A program made the position numbers and the translations under genes. Below the pieces are notes generated by a model. That model did not search any database, was not told where the DNA came from, and saw only the letters and a list, made by a program, of their open reading frames with translations. Shown here one piece after another: positions 22,858 through 35,200 of a DNA stretch of 64,000 bases; the stretch's first letter is position 1; each line of letters begins with the position of its first letter. Source of the DNA: Lotus japonicus (lineage: Eukaryota > Streptophyta > Magnoliopsida > Fabales > Fabaceae). The stretch spans positions 55,388,289-55,452,288 of the forward strand of contig NC_080043.1 of assembly GCF_012489685.1 (NCBI RefSeq), written 5' to 3'.

Positions 22858-23797
22858 GAATGGACCCATTTGTCACACCAGAAACTGACCTGAGAACCAT
22901 CACCTAATCTCCAACGGAGGTTCAAGTTCAACTATTCCCAAGTGCTACGAATAGCCCTCCAAACGTGAGACTCTGAATGACGTTTACGAACAAGTGGTAA
23001 GGGATTCGAGCCACAAGCATATTTCTCTTGAAGAACCCGAGCCCAAAGCGCATCCTTATTTGAAACCATGCCCCAACCAAGCTTCACCACAAGTGATCGA
23101 TTAAACTCATGCATTTGGTGAAGCCCTAGCCCTCATTCTTGCTTTGGACGGCACAGCTTAGCCTAAGCCACGGGGTGAGCCGCCCTATCACCCTCAGTGG
23201 AACCCCAAATAAAATCTCTCTGCATTTTCTCTAATTTATTGCAGACTTTTTTAGGCATAAGGTTTGTCTACATGCAGTATGTAGGAAGAGCAGCTATGAC
23301 TGATTTTGCAAGGGTGACCCTCCCTACAAAGTTCAAAACATTAGACCGCCAAGAAGATAAACGTCAATGTGTTCTGTCCAGAATAAATTGATAGGAACTA
23401 GCAGCCATCCTTTGGTGCGCTCGAGAGACACCTAAATATTTCCCTAGGTCATGAGTAAGAGAGATACCCGCAACGCCGCATGACTGATAAGCCACATTCG
23501 CACCCACATTAGATGACACCATCATCTTAGTTTTCACCACACTAACCTTCATGCCTGAATCATGGTAGAAATCCTGAAGGCCAGCCATAATAGTATCCAT
23601 TTGGCCGATAGATGCTTCCCCAAATAACAACAAATCATCCGCAAAAAATAAGTGGGATAATGGAGGCCCATTCCTGGACAATTTAATAGGCTTCCATTCC
23701 CCAGCAACAATAGCATCATTAATTCTATGAGCCAACCTTTCCATGCAAAGGACAAAAAGATACGGCGAAAGAGGGTCCCCTTGACGAAGACCTCTTT
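22858..23797 (-). pseudogene. LINE E, 3' part (end of RT and downstream region), degenerate
   Basis: From 23797 downward the minus strand reads the LINE reverse transcriptase from its QGDPLSPYLF region on: HLFFADDLLLFGEA (catalytic FADD), KYLGVSRAHQR, then in shifted frames a GRVTLAKS..ALPTY segment and an MQRDFIWG..G segment, then ALWARVLQEKY and SHVWRAIRSTW. This is the usual order of a plant L1-type ORF2. The frame is broken several times. The upstream half of the RT is at 47307-47745; Gypsy D (TSD TCTTT) separates them. Element B begins at 22857 and removes or displaces the 3' end. No product expected. Confidence 0.85.
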
Positions 23798-24480
23798 TGT
23801 AAGACCTGAATTTACAGAACTAGTTACTTTTCCGACTCACGCGTAGGATCAGTGTAAGCGTGATAGGAGTTTGCTGTTTGGGAAAGTTCAATGAAGAATA
23901 AAGTTCAGGAATTGCTTGAGGATAGTACCATAGTCATTTTAGGAGTTAGTGCGAGTCGTCTGCACACCTGCCTTATGGCGAGAATGTCCAGAATAGGCTA
24001 ATTCCGCTCTTAAAACAATGTCTAAGCGAAATTTCAAATCCTTGGAAAAATAAGAAGTTCTCTTTATTTTTCCTTCGACCAGTGTTTCATTTCGGAACCC
24101 TGGACTGTACGCACGATAGGATTCACTTCTCGGAAGTCCGACGACGCTAATTTCTTTGCTTCAAAAACCCTAAATTCAATCACTGAATGAGGACTTTTTC
24201 TATTCGGAGCTTTTAACGAAGTTTCCATCCACGATGCCAGATTTCTTTCGACGTTTCCAATCTTTCTCCAGAACAAAGTTTTGTCGTCTGACCTTCACAG
24301 CAAAAAGCAGTTTTTCGGGGCAATTTAACTTACACCGCTTTTGGATCGTTTTTCCCTAATTCTAGAGATTTGTTTTGAGTTCTGGAATTCTGTCGCCAGA
24401 ATCTCGCTTAGAATTCACCGATGAACGTGCTGCAAAAATCGGAATCGCGAAATTTTCATTTTCCCGCGATTTCACCATCC

Positions 24481-24489
24481 TATAAATAG
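24481..24489 (+). promoter_or_regulatory. TATA box of Gypsy D 5' LTR
   Basis: TATAAATAG, 683 bases into the LTR, at the same distance as in the 3' LTR (44137) and close to that in LTRs H, I and J. Transcription from here would make R-U5 unusually long. A conserved donor-like TCGAG|GTAACT follows at 24618. Confidence 0.65.
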
Positions 24490-25531
24490 TAAAAAAATCA
24501 AAATATCTCCCATAACTTCCATTTGAAGCCGCGAGTTTGAGAGAGAAAGGAGGAGAGGAGAAGTTCACCGAAACTTAACCGATCTTCGAGCTGTTTGTCC
24601 CTACTTCAAGGTATCGAGGTAACTAGCTTTTGATTCTTACCTCTGATCGTTCTTTTTACTGCGTTTCTTTAGCTATTTCTGTGCTCAAAGTTTCGAGCTT
24701 TTCGTAAAACTGTCTGTTTTTCCTGATTTTTCTGTTGGGATATCTTTTATACTTGCCCAATAGCCTAGAACACTCGCCGTTGTTCGCCGATCTCGATCGA
24801 GTTGTCAGAGATCTGAAAAATTGTGTAAAACCCTTTTTGCGCACTTATCTGAGAATTGCTGGACACCAGGGGGAGGTGAGCCACGGTGACAAGGGGAAGT
24901 TACCGAGTACTTTAGTACTCTTGTTGTTGGAGGTTGTGTTGTATTGACCGACACTAAACTCTTGGGTTTTGAAATTGGGTTTTAAGCTAAACACTTGTGT
25001 TGTGAGGACGATTCGATGTTTGGCTAACCATATTGCATCATGCATCATTCGAGGTTTGTACGATCGAAAGATTGGGCCTCGGTGAAGAACGGGAAAGCTT
25101 CACGAAGGTTGGGGAATGCCTTCATCGAAGAACACCTGGGTGTATCTTCGGCATAGCGGGCAGAGTGGCACGACCTAGGGTGGTTGGGGCTGATCCGACT
25201 ATGCATGGGTTTGTAAGCGACACCCGAGCAGAGTTGGCGACACTAGGCCTGTGTCGTGCAGACTCGTGGTGCCCATCCCAAATTGAATTATCCGGATCAT
25301 ATTAAATTGCATTTCACGCATACATTCACTCTGACTTGAATTGTATGTTGTTTGAATTATTGAAGCATTGTTAGAGCCAATAACATGCTAGGATTATTAA
25401 TATATATACATAAACATATATATCTATACCCCAATCACATGTTGAGTGTATAATTACTTTATTCCGTGAGTTGACCCTAGCGCCTTGGCTTTGGTTTCAT
25501 GTTTGTGTTTGGGCGGTCGGCCTACTGCCAG

Positions 25532-26200
25532 ATGGCGATGGCGAACTGGTTTTCGATGGTCTCTCCCTCGGGGGGGGATCAGGTTTAAGTTGGTGGACCG
25601 TCATGCCCCCACCGCTTGGGTGATCGATGTTGTGGATCATCGGCGACGTACCGGAGAAGGGTCATGGAGGACTGGACAGACGAGCGGGGACGTTTGACGA
25701 GGGGAGTGCTACGACGCATGGAGCTGAGCTTTGACTTGCCGCCTTCAGTTCGCTGTGGACCAGGTACTGGTCGAGGACCACCTGCACCACCTCCGACTTC
25801 ATCTTCTTTCGATGACGAGGACCCATCCGAGATTGAGGCTGATGTTGATGCACCTGTTGTGCCACCTCCTACTACTGATGTTGACCCTACCGACGTGGCG
25901 TCGTCCTCGAGGCTCGTGGAGCCGAAGAGGGAGCCTGTTGTTCCATCTGCCTCTCGCCGTTTTCCTTTTACTCCACCGCGCGGCTACCGTGTGGAACCCC
26001 TGATTCGGGTGGTGGAGGAGGTTGTTCTTACTGAGGAGGTAGATGTTGAGATGGGCTCGACTAGGGTTGTGCGCAGGACAATTAGGAGGGAGGTCGTGGA
26101 CTTAGACACGGAGATGATCACGGTGGCTTCCGACTCTGACTCCGACACCGACGTGGACAGCTACTCGCCGAGCGACGAGGGAGAGGAGGAGGAGCTATGA
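25532..26200 (+). pseudogene. LTR-encoded ADWF-type ORF, 5' LTR copy of D, frame-disrupted
   Basis: Matches the intact ORF of the 3' LTR (46166-46834): starts MAMANWFSMVSPSGG after CTGCCAG, then a proline-rich region and an acidic Ser-Asp tail. One extra base after the G run near 25579 and one missing base near 25642 put the stretch between them out of frame. The remaining 190 residues (TDERGRLTRGVLRRMEL onward) are open. It lies about 140 bases before the insertion point of element C. Confidence 0.75.
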
Positions 26201-26338
26201 GCGGTACTGGGAGGGTAGGTTAGGCAGCGTCATATTTTGTGTAGAGCTCTGATTCGTCTTACTTTTGGGACAGGGTAGGCTCCCGATGCATGGCTTTTTG
26301 TGTGGTTCTCTTGATGAGGAATCACAGAGAGTCTGTCG

Positions 26339-27546
26339 TGAAGGTATGAAAAACGGTAGAAAGGGGGGGGTTTGAATAACGTTTTCAGTATAAAATTTCC
26401 ACCTTAAAGATTTTGACAAATCTTTTGAGAACTTAAGTGCTAAAGATAAGAGATAGAAAAGCACACAAGGATTTTATCCTGGTTCACTTGATAAATCACT
26501 CAAGCTACTCCAGTCCACCCGTTAAGGTGATTTATTCCTTCTTAGAATGAAGGCAATCCACTAATCAGGTAAGAGTTACAACTGCACTTGAAACCTACAA
26601 GTGACTAACAATTACACTGACTTAGCTCACACTAAGATTCACTCTCTTAGTCTTCTCTAGGATCCGATCAGCCTTGATCTCCTAAAGGAACTAAACAAAC
26701 TGTTTATCAAAGAATTGTTTACAAGAGATTTGCTTCTAAAAAGCTAATAGTAAACTCAATGAATTTCAGATGAAAGAAAGCTTAGAAGAATTTAAGTTTT
26801 TCTTGCGCGTATGTGAATGCTTCTAGCCGTTTCTTTCAGTCTTCAGCCTCTTTATATACTCCAAGGATTAGGGTTGAGCGTTGCATGGGAAATGCTACCG
26901 TTGGAGGGCAGTTCTGGAAAATCCAGCTTCTGTTGTGTCTGAGACTGTTAGGTAGGTCGTCAGGAAGGTACAGTTGCTTTTGTACTTGGATAGCGACTTG
27001 ACCTTTAAACCTAGGAGACTTCTGATCAGGGGAATGCTTCATATTGGAACTTGTGAAGCCGGTTGATCAGAGTCAGAGGGAAAGCCCAGATCCTCTGACC
27101 ATTGTTTCTTCTGATTCTGAACTCAGAGGGAAGAACATGGTCTTCAGAGTATCTTGCTTCTGGACAACAGAATTTCACTAATCAGCTTCTGGATCTTCAG
27201 AGTCTTCTACACCATCAGAATATCTGAGCCTTCAGTGTTTCTTGGTTATCAGACTTTCTGGATCTTCAGAGCTTCTAGTGACTGAGTCCACATCAGAGTT
27301 TGTATAACTTCAGAACTTCTGAAGCTTTTCCACTGTTCATACTGAACATGGTGAATGCGAAAGCGTTGCTTGGGTCGCTCTTTATACACAGTGCTTCTGA
27401 TTTGTGTGAGATTGAGTTGAGGTCAGAGCCTGTAAATAGCACACTCAGAAAAACACGTTAGAGTACCACAATTGTTCATATCAAAAGGTTAACTTGTAAT
27501 CATCAAAACATAGAGTTGTACTACTAGATCAAAACTTGATCTTACA
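26339..27546 (-). repeat. 3' LTR of element C
   Basis: 1208 bp, TGAAGGTATG..CTTACA on the plus strand; starts with a run of eight G after AGAAA (nine in the 5' LTR). The minus-strand TATA box is near 26850-26860. Confidence 0.95.
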
Positions 27547-27548
27547 AT

Positions 27549-27560
27549 CTCCCCCTTTTT
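27549..27560 (-). other. Polypurine tract, element C
   Basis: The minus strand reads AAAAAGGGGGAG beside the 3' LTR. Three more similar tracts follow near 27713, 28027 and 28090, at the same places as in element A. The stretch 27561-28287 holds no supported gene. Confidence 0.85.
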
Positions 27561-28287
27561 GATGATGACAAAACTAAGATTTTTGATGAACAATTCTTAA
27601 ACATTAAACTGAATTCACTCAGAGTTTAGAGATATAGAATAGGACTTATCCTGATGTGAATAGTTTATCTTGCTCATTCTGAATTCAAGTCACTGCTTGA
27701 TTCTGAGCTTAGCTCCCCCTGAATCTAATACTTGATGAAAACGTTAGTAAAGTCTAGATTCTGAGCTAAATGATATAAGAGTTCAGAGTGAAAAACTTAT
27801 GACATAGATGAAAATCGAGTAATCAGAGCGCATAAGTAATCAGAGTCACGGACAAGGTATCAGAGTCTTGGGTAACAGAGTCAACTAGAATCACTTCAGA
27901 AGAAGTGAAATGTATTCCTTGTATTTGCCCAGTGACACATCTATGGTCATGAAGGTGGAACTCTTAAATTCTCCAAAAGAAAAAATAAATCACACTAACA
28001 CATCTTACACATCAAAAACTGGGTGTACTCCCCCTTTTTGTCATAAGCAAAAAGCTTGGGGTGTGAAAAACTTAGCTTGAAGTACAAGGTACTCCCCCTT
28101 AGAGAAGGTCTAAGTTTAAAGAAAAGGAAAACGATGCAAGAATCAGAGTTAGGCGAAATAAATAGAAGAGTTAATGCAAGAGAAGAACGTTTACCACCGG
28201 TCAAGGGAGTAAAGAGAAGGGTCAGTTACCAAGAACTTAACCTCGAGAAACTGTAGGAGCATTAACTTTCAGAGAGAAAGTGAAGCC

Positions 28288-28297
28288 TATATAAAGC
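28288..28297 (+). promoter_or_regulatory. TATA box for the antisense ORF of element C
   Basis: CTATATAAAG, 57-66 bases before the ATG at 28354; same context as in element A. Confidence 0.6.
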
Positions 28298-28353
28298 GTT
28301 GGAGAGAAAGGTAAGCTTCACACCTCGAACAATTTTCAGTAAAGAAAAAAAAA

Positions 28354-28746
28354 ATGGCATCATACATCGTAGCACTAGAAGAGCTGAGGAAGAAGGCCTT
28401 CGAGGAGGACTTGTTCCTTAACATCAGGCATCCAGAGGGTACAACAACCATCTCGGAGCTAACACGGACACTGCTGGAGGAGGACCTGCGTCCAGAGTTG
28501 AAGAGAGACCTGAGGGAATTTCTTGCCTTCGTGGAGGAGGTGCAAGAACTCAGCCGGCTTGAACTCAAGCTGCTGGAAGAAAAAGAGAGTTTGGAAGAGA
28601 AGCTCAAGACTGCAGAAGAGATTCTGGAGAGGGATGAGCTAAAGGACAGGCTCGACAACATCCAGCATGCACTGGAGCGTCTGGAGAAGGATAGGTCAGA
28701 GCAGCGCCAGGAGTGCAGAAGAATGAGGAGGGATTCTCCATTCTAG
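28354..28746 (+). CDS. Antisense ORF of Sirevirus C: 130-aa charged coiled-coil protein
   Basis: Second copy of the ORF at 12660-13052, with identical length and no gaps. Runs against gag-pol, between ORF3 and the 3' LTR. Residue changes relative to A (for example K31T, G42E, Q68R, K82E, E113D) keep the charged helical character, and the synonymous-to-replacement balance is well above that expected without constraint. Likely coiled coil at about 60-125; basic end RRMRRDSPF. Cytoplasmic or nuclear by default, as no export signal is seen. Likely expressed from its own TATA box at 28288. Function unknown. Confidence 0.77.
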   Translation: MASYIVALEELRKKAFEEDLFLNIRHPEGTTTISELTRTLLEEDLRPELKRDLREFLAFVEEVQELSRLELKLLEEKESLEEKLKTAEEILERDELKDRLDNIQHALERLEKDRSEQRQECRRMRRDSPF

Positions 28747-28945
28747 ACTTTAGAGAAAGAATGTATGATGTAAACATAAAGATATTATGAATAAAAAGAT
28801 TTTTGCAAACATATGTGACACAAATATATATAGATATGCATAGATAATCACAAACGAATAAAGTAGAATAATTAAATAAAAAGAAACAGAGTTTAACAAA
28901 AATAAAACAACGTTAAAGAAAAGGAAAAACGAAGAGATCCTAAAA

Positions 28946-31849
28946 CTAAGGTTTATCAGTTCGACGCAGAAGTTCCATCATCATGTGCTTCATTTCAATT
29001 AGCATGGATTCATGAGTGTCAAGACGCTGTTCCATGATGTCGAGTCTGGATGAGCTTGACTGAGTAGAACCGGAAGGAACATTCTGAGCAGCTTGAGGAT
29101 CTGGAATGGAAGCAGAAGCAGCAGGAGTAAACACTACTGGTGCAAGTGCTTGGCATCTAAGAGCTTCAGCCTCAGCTTCAAGTCGTTCTGCCTCTAATCT
29201 GGCTTGTTCAGCTTGAGCTGCTGCTTGACGTGCAGCTTCTTCTGCTTGAGCTTTCTTTCTCTTGGCTTCTTCAATAGCTTCAAGAAGCTTATGTCTCTTT
29301 TCTTGTTCATGAAGAGCCACCCTTCGAGCAAACCTTTGCTTGGCAGCCTCAATCCTCTGACTTCCCTCTGCATGCAGGAGCTGCATCATAATTGGAACTT
29401 GAGCCACTAGCCAAGTGCCCAGATTGTTCCACTCATCAGCCACACGTTCAGCATCCTCATTGAGGTCAGTCTGACCATGCACATTGCGTAGCCTCAAAGA
29501 GGCTTCATGATAGAAAATATTGATGCACTCAGAGAGAGATGTGGGTCGGAGGTGAGTATAAGGAATTATGGAGAGGTTGGTTTCAGGAGAGGCTGGGTGA
29601 TTGCTACTGTGGGCTTCAGAGGCACCTTGTGGAGAGCCAATGTTAAACATTTGAGCATTGGGTTCAGAGGTTCCAAGGTGAGGTTCTGAAGTTTCAACCA
29701 GAGGATGAGGTGATCTAACCGAGGATTGGTTAGACACAGATTGTTCTGGTTCAGGTTCTGGTTGAATAGGCTCTTGTAGGTCAGGGGCAGGGTGAGCTTG
29801 TTGAGCCAAAGGGTCTGCCTCATGTAAAGGATTGGCCAAGATAGGTTCATCTGGGTCAACTAGACGTTCAGGTCTAGGGCCAGGATATCTCCTAGGGCTT
29901 GGACAAGTGAGATAATACTCTTCTAAGGTAGACACCTTTTCTTTCCTGACCTCCATGAATTTTCTAATGGATTCAGAGTTATTGGAGGGAGAAGAGTCAG
30001 CAACATTGGTTGGGAAGGATACAGGTGTATAGGCTGTGGAAGAGTCTGTATCAGTAGTTCTGGGAGCCAGTCGTTCTGATGCTCTTGGGACAGAGTGATC
30101 AGAGGTTCTGGGTCCAGGTTCTGTTTGGGTAGGCTCAGGTTGTTCATGAATGATGGGTTCAGAAGTTAATGGATTGTATGGAATGGTAATGGGAGAGGTT
30201 GGTTCTTCTGACCTAGAGGGTTGGTTCTGGAGCAAATTCCAGAGAGGTGCTTCAGTAGGAGAAGGTTGAAAGAACGAAGACCTTGGGGAATGTGGTGGAG
30301 AGGTGGTTTGTGCAGTTGGTTGGGATTCAGGAATAGGAGTGAGGGGATTTGAAGAGTGTTTGAGCATGGCAGATATGGGGAGTGCATCAAATAAATTCAA
30401 ATCATCATCAGAAGCAATTGCAGACTTACTTGAATGTGCTGATGATCTTGTCACTCTGGCAGGAGGTTCAGTCCTTCTGACCACTTCAGCAGCTGGTTCC
30501 ACCCGAGTAGGCTTCACCACGATTCTGACCTGCTTCTTCTTCTTCTTCTTGGGAGGACCATCCTCATTATCACCATCATCACCATCATCACCATCATCAG
30601 GCTTGCTGGTTTCATCTTGCTTTCTCTTGAGTTGACCAGCCTTCTTCTTTTTGATCATAGGGACATCTGATTCCTCAGAAGATTCTTCTAGGATCATCTT
30701 CCTCTGAACTTTCTTCTTGGGAGGAGAAGGAAACTCTGGAGCTGGCGACAGTCTGCTGAAGAAGTCATCGAGATCAATTTCGAATCCTTGAGCCCTTAGG
30801 TCTTCAACATAGCACCTAATGGCGTCAGGATTTTCTGCCTGTGTCCACAGAGGGTAGTCATTCAGAGGCATCCTTCTACTTCTGATCTCAGAAGATGTGT
30901 CTTCATGGGCAGGAGCAATCTTCTTCTTGATTAGGCCCATCTTCTTTAGAGAGTTTGCCGTGAAGACATCACTGACAATGGTGGTCAGATCCTCTGTGCA
31001 TCCAGCATTTATCAGATCTTGAACGAGGCCACTCTCAATGAAGAGATCAGACAAAAGTCTCCCGAAGGGAATATACTTGATCGCTGACTTGATGGAGGCA
31101 GTGGTACGAGACTTCCGGATGCATTCCTTCAAGTAGGAGAACAGGAAGTAGGGAAGGCATATCTTCTTCTGGTCTTGGATGAAGAACAACATCACCTTCT
31201 GGTTGAAGTTGATGTAGTCTGGGGAACTGCACTTTGGTCTCTGGTTTATGCAGTGGAGCAAAATTTTGTGCCAGATCCTGAGCTTGGGATGAAGGTCCAT
31301 CACCTTGTAATTCGTCTTGCCCGGTTTGTAATTGGTGTACAGGGCCTGGTTGATTGTATCCTTGGTGCTGGGTTTCAGCTTCGATTCCGTGAGTTGGAAA
31401 CGATACCCAAAAGCAGTGTCTGCACCCAGCAAGTTCACGAAGGACTTCTCTGTGATGATGATCTTTCTTCCAAGAATGTAAGATACCACCTGAGTATCAT
31501 CGCAGTCGGCGTGCTTCCAGAATTCCTTAATCAGTTTATCATACACCGGTCCTCGAAGTCTGTTGAAGTAATTTCCCCAACCTTGAACTTGGACTTCAGG
31601 ACGAAGATCATACCCATTTGCAGCCAGGTTGTCGAGGTCGAATCTCCATTCTGCCAGGACTTGAAGTTCCTCAGGAACATATACGCAGTGATCGGCACAG
31701 CCCCGTTCTGCAATTGGAATAATCTGCTCTTGAGCTTGACCTTGATCTGGTGTCGGATTCTCAGGGCCCCTTTGACCCGTTGCTAGACCAACTACCATGT
31801 GAGGGAACTGGGTTGCATCTGCAGTAGTTCTTCTGGTTTGACTCACCAT
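28946..31849 (-). CDS. ORF3 of Sirevirus C (env-position protein, 967 aa)
   Basis: Intact and collinear with ORF3 of A: conserved N-terminal block (WGNYFNRLRGPVYDKL, KKIIITEKSF, CLPYFLFSYLKECI, GRLLSDLF), RRMPLNDYPLW, poly-Lys and Asp/Glu tracts, Ser/Pro-rich middle, Ala/Glu/Arg coiled coil near the C-terminus, and a final MMMELLRRTDKP. I choose ATG 31849 (MVSQTRR). The frame is open to 32032, but the leader frame differs from that of A because the GA microsatellite before it differs in length, which argues it is untranslated. No transmembrane helix stands out. Probably expressed separately from pol, from a subgenomic or internal transcript; the sequence does not settle this. Confidence 0.87.
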   Translation of the reverse strand: MVSQTRRTTADATQFPHMVVGLATGQRGPENPTPDQGQAQEQIIPIAERGCADHCVYVPEELQVLAEWRFDLDNLAANGYDLRPEVQVQGWGNYFNRLRGPVYDKLIKEFWKHADCDDTQVVSYILGRKIIITEKSFVNLLGADTAFGYRFQLTESKLKPSTKDTINQALYTNYKPGKTNYKVMDLHPKLRIWHKILLHCINQRPKCSSPDYINFNQKVMLFFIQDQKKICLPYFLFSYLKECIRKSRTTASIKSAIKYIPFGRLLSDLFIESGLVQDLINAGCTEDLTTIVSDVFTANSLKKMGLIKKKIAPAHEDTSSEIRSRRMPLNDYPLWTQAENPDAIRCYVEDLRAQGFEIDLDDFFSRLSPAPEFPSPPKKKVQRKMILEESSEESDVPMIKKKKAGQLKRKQDETSKPDDGDDGDDGDNEDGPPKKKKKKQVRIVVKPTRVEPAAEVVRRTEPPARVTRSSAHSSKSAIASDDDLNLFDALPISAMLKHSSNPLTPIPESQPTAQTTSPPHSPRSSFFQPSPTEAPLWNLLQNQPSRSEEPTSPITIPYNPLTSEPIIHEQPEPTQTEPGPRTSDHSVPRASERLAPRTTDTDSSTAYTPVSFPTNVADSSPSNNSESIRKFMEVRKEKVSTLEEYYLTCPSPRRYPGPRPERLVDPDEPILANPLHEADPLAQQAHPAPDLQEPIQPEPEPEQSVSNQSSVRSPHPLVETSEPHLGTSEPNAQMFNIGSPQGASEAHSSNHPASPETNLSIIPYTHLRPTSLSECINIFYHEASLRLRNVHGQTDLNEDAERVADEWNNLGTWLVAQVPIMMQLLHAEGSQRIEAAKQRFARRVALHEQEKRHKLLEAIEEAKRKKAQAEEAARQAAAQAEQARLEAERLEAEAEALRCQALAPVVFTPAASASIPDPQAAQNVPSGSTQSSSSRLDIMEQRLDTHESMLIEMKHMMMELLRRTDKP

Positions 31850-32293
31850 TTTTGAAGCGGTTGAAGGTTTGAGGTAGAAGATGAAGGTTGAAAGATGAAG
31901 AGAGATCGAGAGAGAAATCGAGGATAAGCGGTTTCGAAATAGCAGAGAGAGAGAGAGTAAAAACCGGAAGTGAACGAGATCGTGTGTGTATAGTGGGTTT
32001 TGACAAATAACCGTTGTTGATTCAAAAAGCACTTTAAGATCAACGGTTGAAAATTAAAGATAGATAGTAACAGTAAATACACAAATCACACACAGGAGAG
32101 AAGCACATCTACACGCAATCATAACAGACTGTCACACGGGCACAAGGAACTATGCATCAGAAAAGCTGACACACGTGTTGCTGTCTCAGCTTCAGAGTCA
32201 GTACCAGTGGGTACACACACTCTGATTGAGTTACCTTCTGGACTAGACATCTTCTGATCAAGAAGTATCATAGTCAGAGGTTCTGATCCATCT

Positions 32294-35200
32294 TCACTCT
32301 GGACAAAAGTCCATGTTCAGATTTTTCAGAATAAAATTAAATCTATCCTCTGCTAAGGGCTTTGTAAAGATATCTGCCCATTGATGGTCAGTATCAACAA
32401 ACTTCAGAAGAAGTACGCCCTTCTGTACATAATCTCTAATAAAGTGATACTTTACCTCAATGTGCTTTGCCCTTGAATGCAAGATAGGATTCTTACTCAA
32501 TGAGATTGCAGCAGTGTTATCACAATAGATTGGGATATTGCTCTCAAGGATCTGATAATCCTCCAGCTGATGTTTCATCCAGAGCATCTGAGTGCTGCAT
32601 ATTGCTGCTGAGATATATTCTGCCTCTGCAGTTGATAGTGCAATGGTTGATTGCCTCTTGCTTGCCCATGAGACTAGATTGCTTCCCAGAAATTGACAAT
32701 TTCCAGAAGTACTTTTTCTCTCTGTTCTATCTCCAGCATAATCAGCATCACAATAACCTGAAAGCTTATACTCTGATGTTTTCTTATACATCAAGCCAAG
32801 GTTAGTGGTGCCTTTCAGATACCTTAGGATCCTCTTAACAGCAGTTAAGTGGGTTTCCCTTGGATCTGATTGGAAACGAGCACATAAATGAACACTAAAT
32901 AGTATGTCTGGCCTAGATGCAGTTAAGTATAGAAGTGAGCCTATCATGCCACGATAGAGCTTCTGACATACTTTACCACTTTTATCTTCTTTCTCCAGAA
33001 TGCATGTAGGATGCATTGGAGTCTTGGCCACTGTAGATTCCAGCATATTGAACTTCTTCAGAAATTCTTTAGTGTACTTGCTCTGATGGATATATGTTCC
33101 TTCTGGTGTTTGATCAACTTGTATTCCCAGAAAGTACTTTAATTCTCCCATCATACTCATCTCAAATTCAGCCTGCATCATCTCAGAAAATTCTTTGCAT
33201 AGAGATTGATTAGCAGAACCAAATATAATATCATCAACATAAATTTGCACAATTAAGATATCATCTTTATAAGTCTTGCAAAAAAGAGTTGTATCTACTT
33301 TACCCCTTACAAACTCATTCTCCAGAAGGAATGAGCTAAGTCTCTCATACCATGCTCTGGGAGCTTGCTTCAGACCGTAGAGTGATTTCTTCAATTTGAA
33401 CACATGGTCTGGTTTCTTCTCATCTTCAAAACCTGGGGGTTGATGAACATACACTTCCTCTGAAATATAACCATTTAGGAAGGCACTCTTCACGTCCATC
33501 TGATGTAGAACTATGTTGTGATTTACTGAGAAAGAGATCAACAGTCTGATTGCCTCCAGTCTTGCTACTGGAGCAAATGTTTCAGTGTAGTCTATTCCTT
33601 CCTGCTGGCTGTAGCCTTGAGCAACTAGCCTTGCCTTGTTTCTGACTACATCTCCTTTCTCATTCAGCTTGTTTCTGAATACCCATTTCGTTCCAATAAC
33701 ATGGACACTCTCAGGCTTCTTCACTAAGCTCCAAACATCGTTCTTGGAGAATTGATTCAATTCTTCTTCCATGGCCAGAATCCAATCCTTGTCCTGAAGA
33801 GCTTCATCTATGGACTTGGGTTCAATTAAGGACACCAATCCTTTCAGACTGAGCAAGGTCTCTTCAGAGGGTCTGAAGGCAGATCTGGTTCTGACTGGTT
33901 CGTCTTTGTTGCCCAGAATCAATTCCTTAGGGTGAGCTGCAGTGATTCTGCTCTTCTTCAGAGTTTGTGAGTTAGAGGGACCAGCTTCTTCCTCTGGTTC
34001 ATCTTCCTCTGGCTCAACTTCCTCTGGAGCTTTGCCTTTGTCAGAAACATTAATGCTTAAATCTGCAAACTTTTCAACTAGCTTTGACTGGTCAGAGTCA
34101 AGCTTATCGTCAAATCTAACATGAATAGATTCTTCAATAGTCTTAGCATCAGTATTATAAAATCTAAAACCTTTAGATCTCTCAGAGTAACCGAGTAATA
34201 GACATTTAGAAGACTTAGCATCAAATTTATGCAATCTATCCTTAGTATTGAGAACATAACAAACACAGCCAAAAGGATGAAAATAAGAAATGTTGGGTTT
34301 TATGTTCTTCCACAATTCATAAGGAGTCTTATTCAGAATTGGTCTCACAGAGATTCTGTTCTGAATGTAACATGCTGTATTTACTGCCTCTGCCCAAAAG
34401 TTCTTAGCCATGCCAGTTTCTTGGAGCATGGTTCTAGCCATCTCCTGAAGAGTTCTGTTCTTCCTCTCAACAACACCATTTTGTTGAGGAGTTCTGGGAC
34501 AAGAGAAATCATGTGCAATTCCATAGGAATCAAACAGACTCTCAAATTTGTCATTCTCAAACTCTCCACCATGGTCACTTCTGACACGCACAATCCTACA
34601 AGCCTTCTCGTTTTGCACTTGAGCAATGAAGGTAGAGAACACAGCATGAGACTCATCCTTGCGGGTTAGAAACTTTACCCATGTCCAGCGGCTATAGTCA
34701 TCAACGATAACCATCCCATATCTCTTGCCACCTATAGACTCAGTTTTCACTGGTCCAAAAAGGTCGATATGCAGAAGTTCCAACGGCCTTGAGGTTGAGA
34801 CAACATTCTTTGCCTTGAAAGGGACTTTTGTGAATTTGCCTTTCTGACATGCTTCACAAAGAGCGTCTGAAGCGAACTTCAGATTGGGTAAGCCCCTGAC
34901 AAGGTTTAGCTTGCTCAGCTGAGAAATCTTTCTCATACTGGCATGCCCTAACCGTCTATGCCATACTGCTCTTCATTAACAGACAGAAGGCACTTCACAT
35001 TCTGAGCCTCCAACTCAGATAATCTGATCTTATAAATGTTGTTCTTCCTCTTGTTGTTAAACAGAACAGAGCCATCGATTTGACTTACAGCCCGGCAGGA
35101 CTTTTGATTGAATATAACATCATAACCCTTGTCAGCTAATTGACTTATAGACAATAAGTTATGTGTTAAGCCGTCTACCAATAACACATTATCAATGCAT

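Larger units (their letters stand above)
23798..26338 (+). repeat. 5' LTR of Gypsy D, part before element C
   Basis: Starts TGTAAGACCTGAATTTACAG; TATA box TATAAATAG at 24481-24489. Joined to 38479-38808 it makes about 2871 bp, against 3848 bp for the 3' LTR. The difference is a deletion at about 24848, removing what corresponds to about 44503-45488 of the 3' LTR, including the 78-nt exon-like block. Small ORFs such as 25033-25305 recur in the 3' LTR without sign of selection. Confidence 0.9.

Noticed and set aside
25033..25305. 90-aa ORF in the D LTRs (also 45667-45939)
   Set aside because: Nearly identical between the two LTRs of one element, which is expected without selection; I cannot find it open in LTRs I or J.
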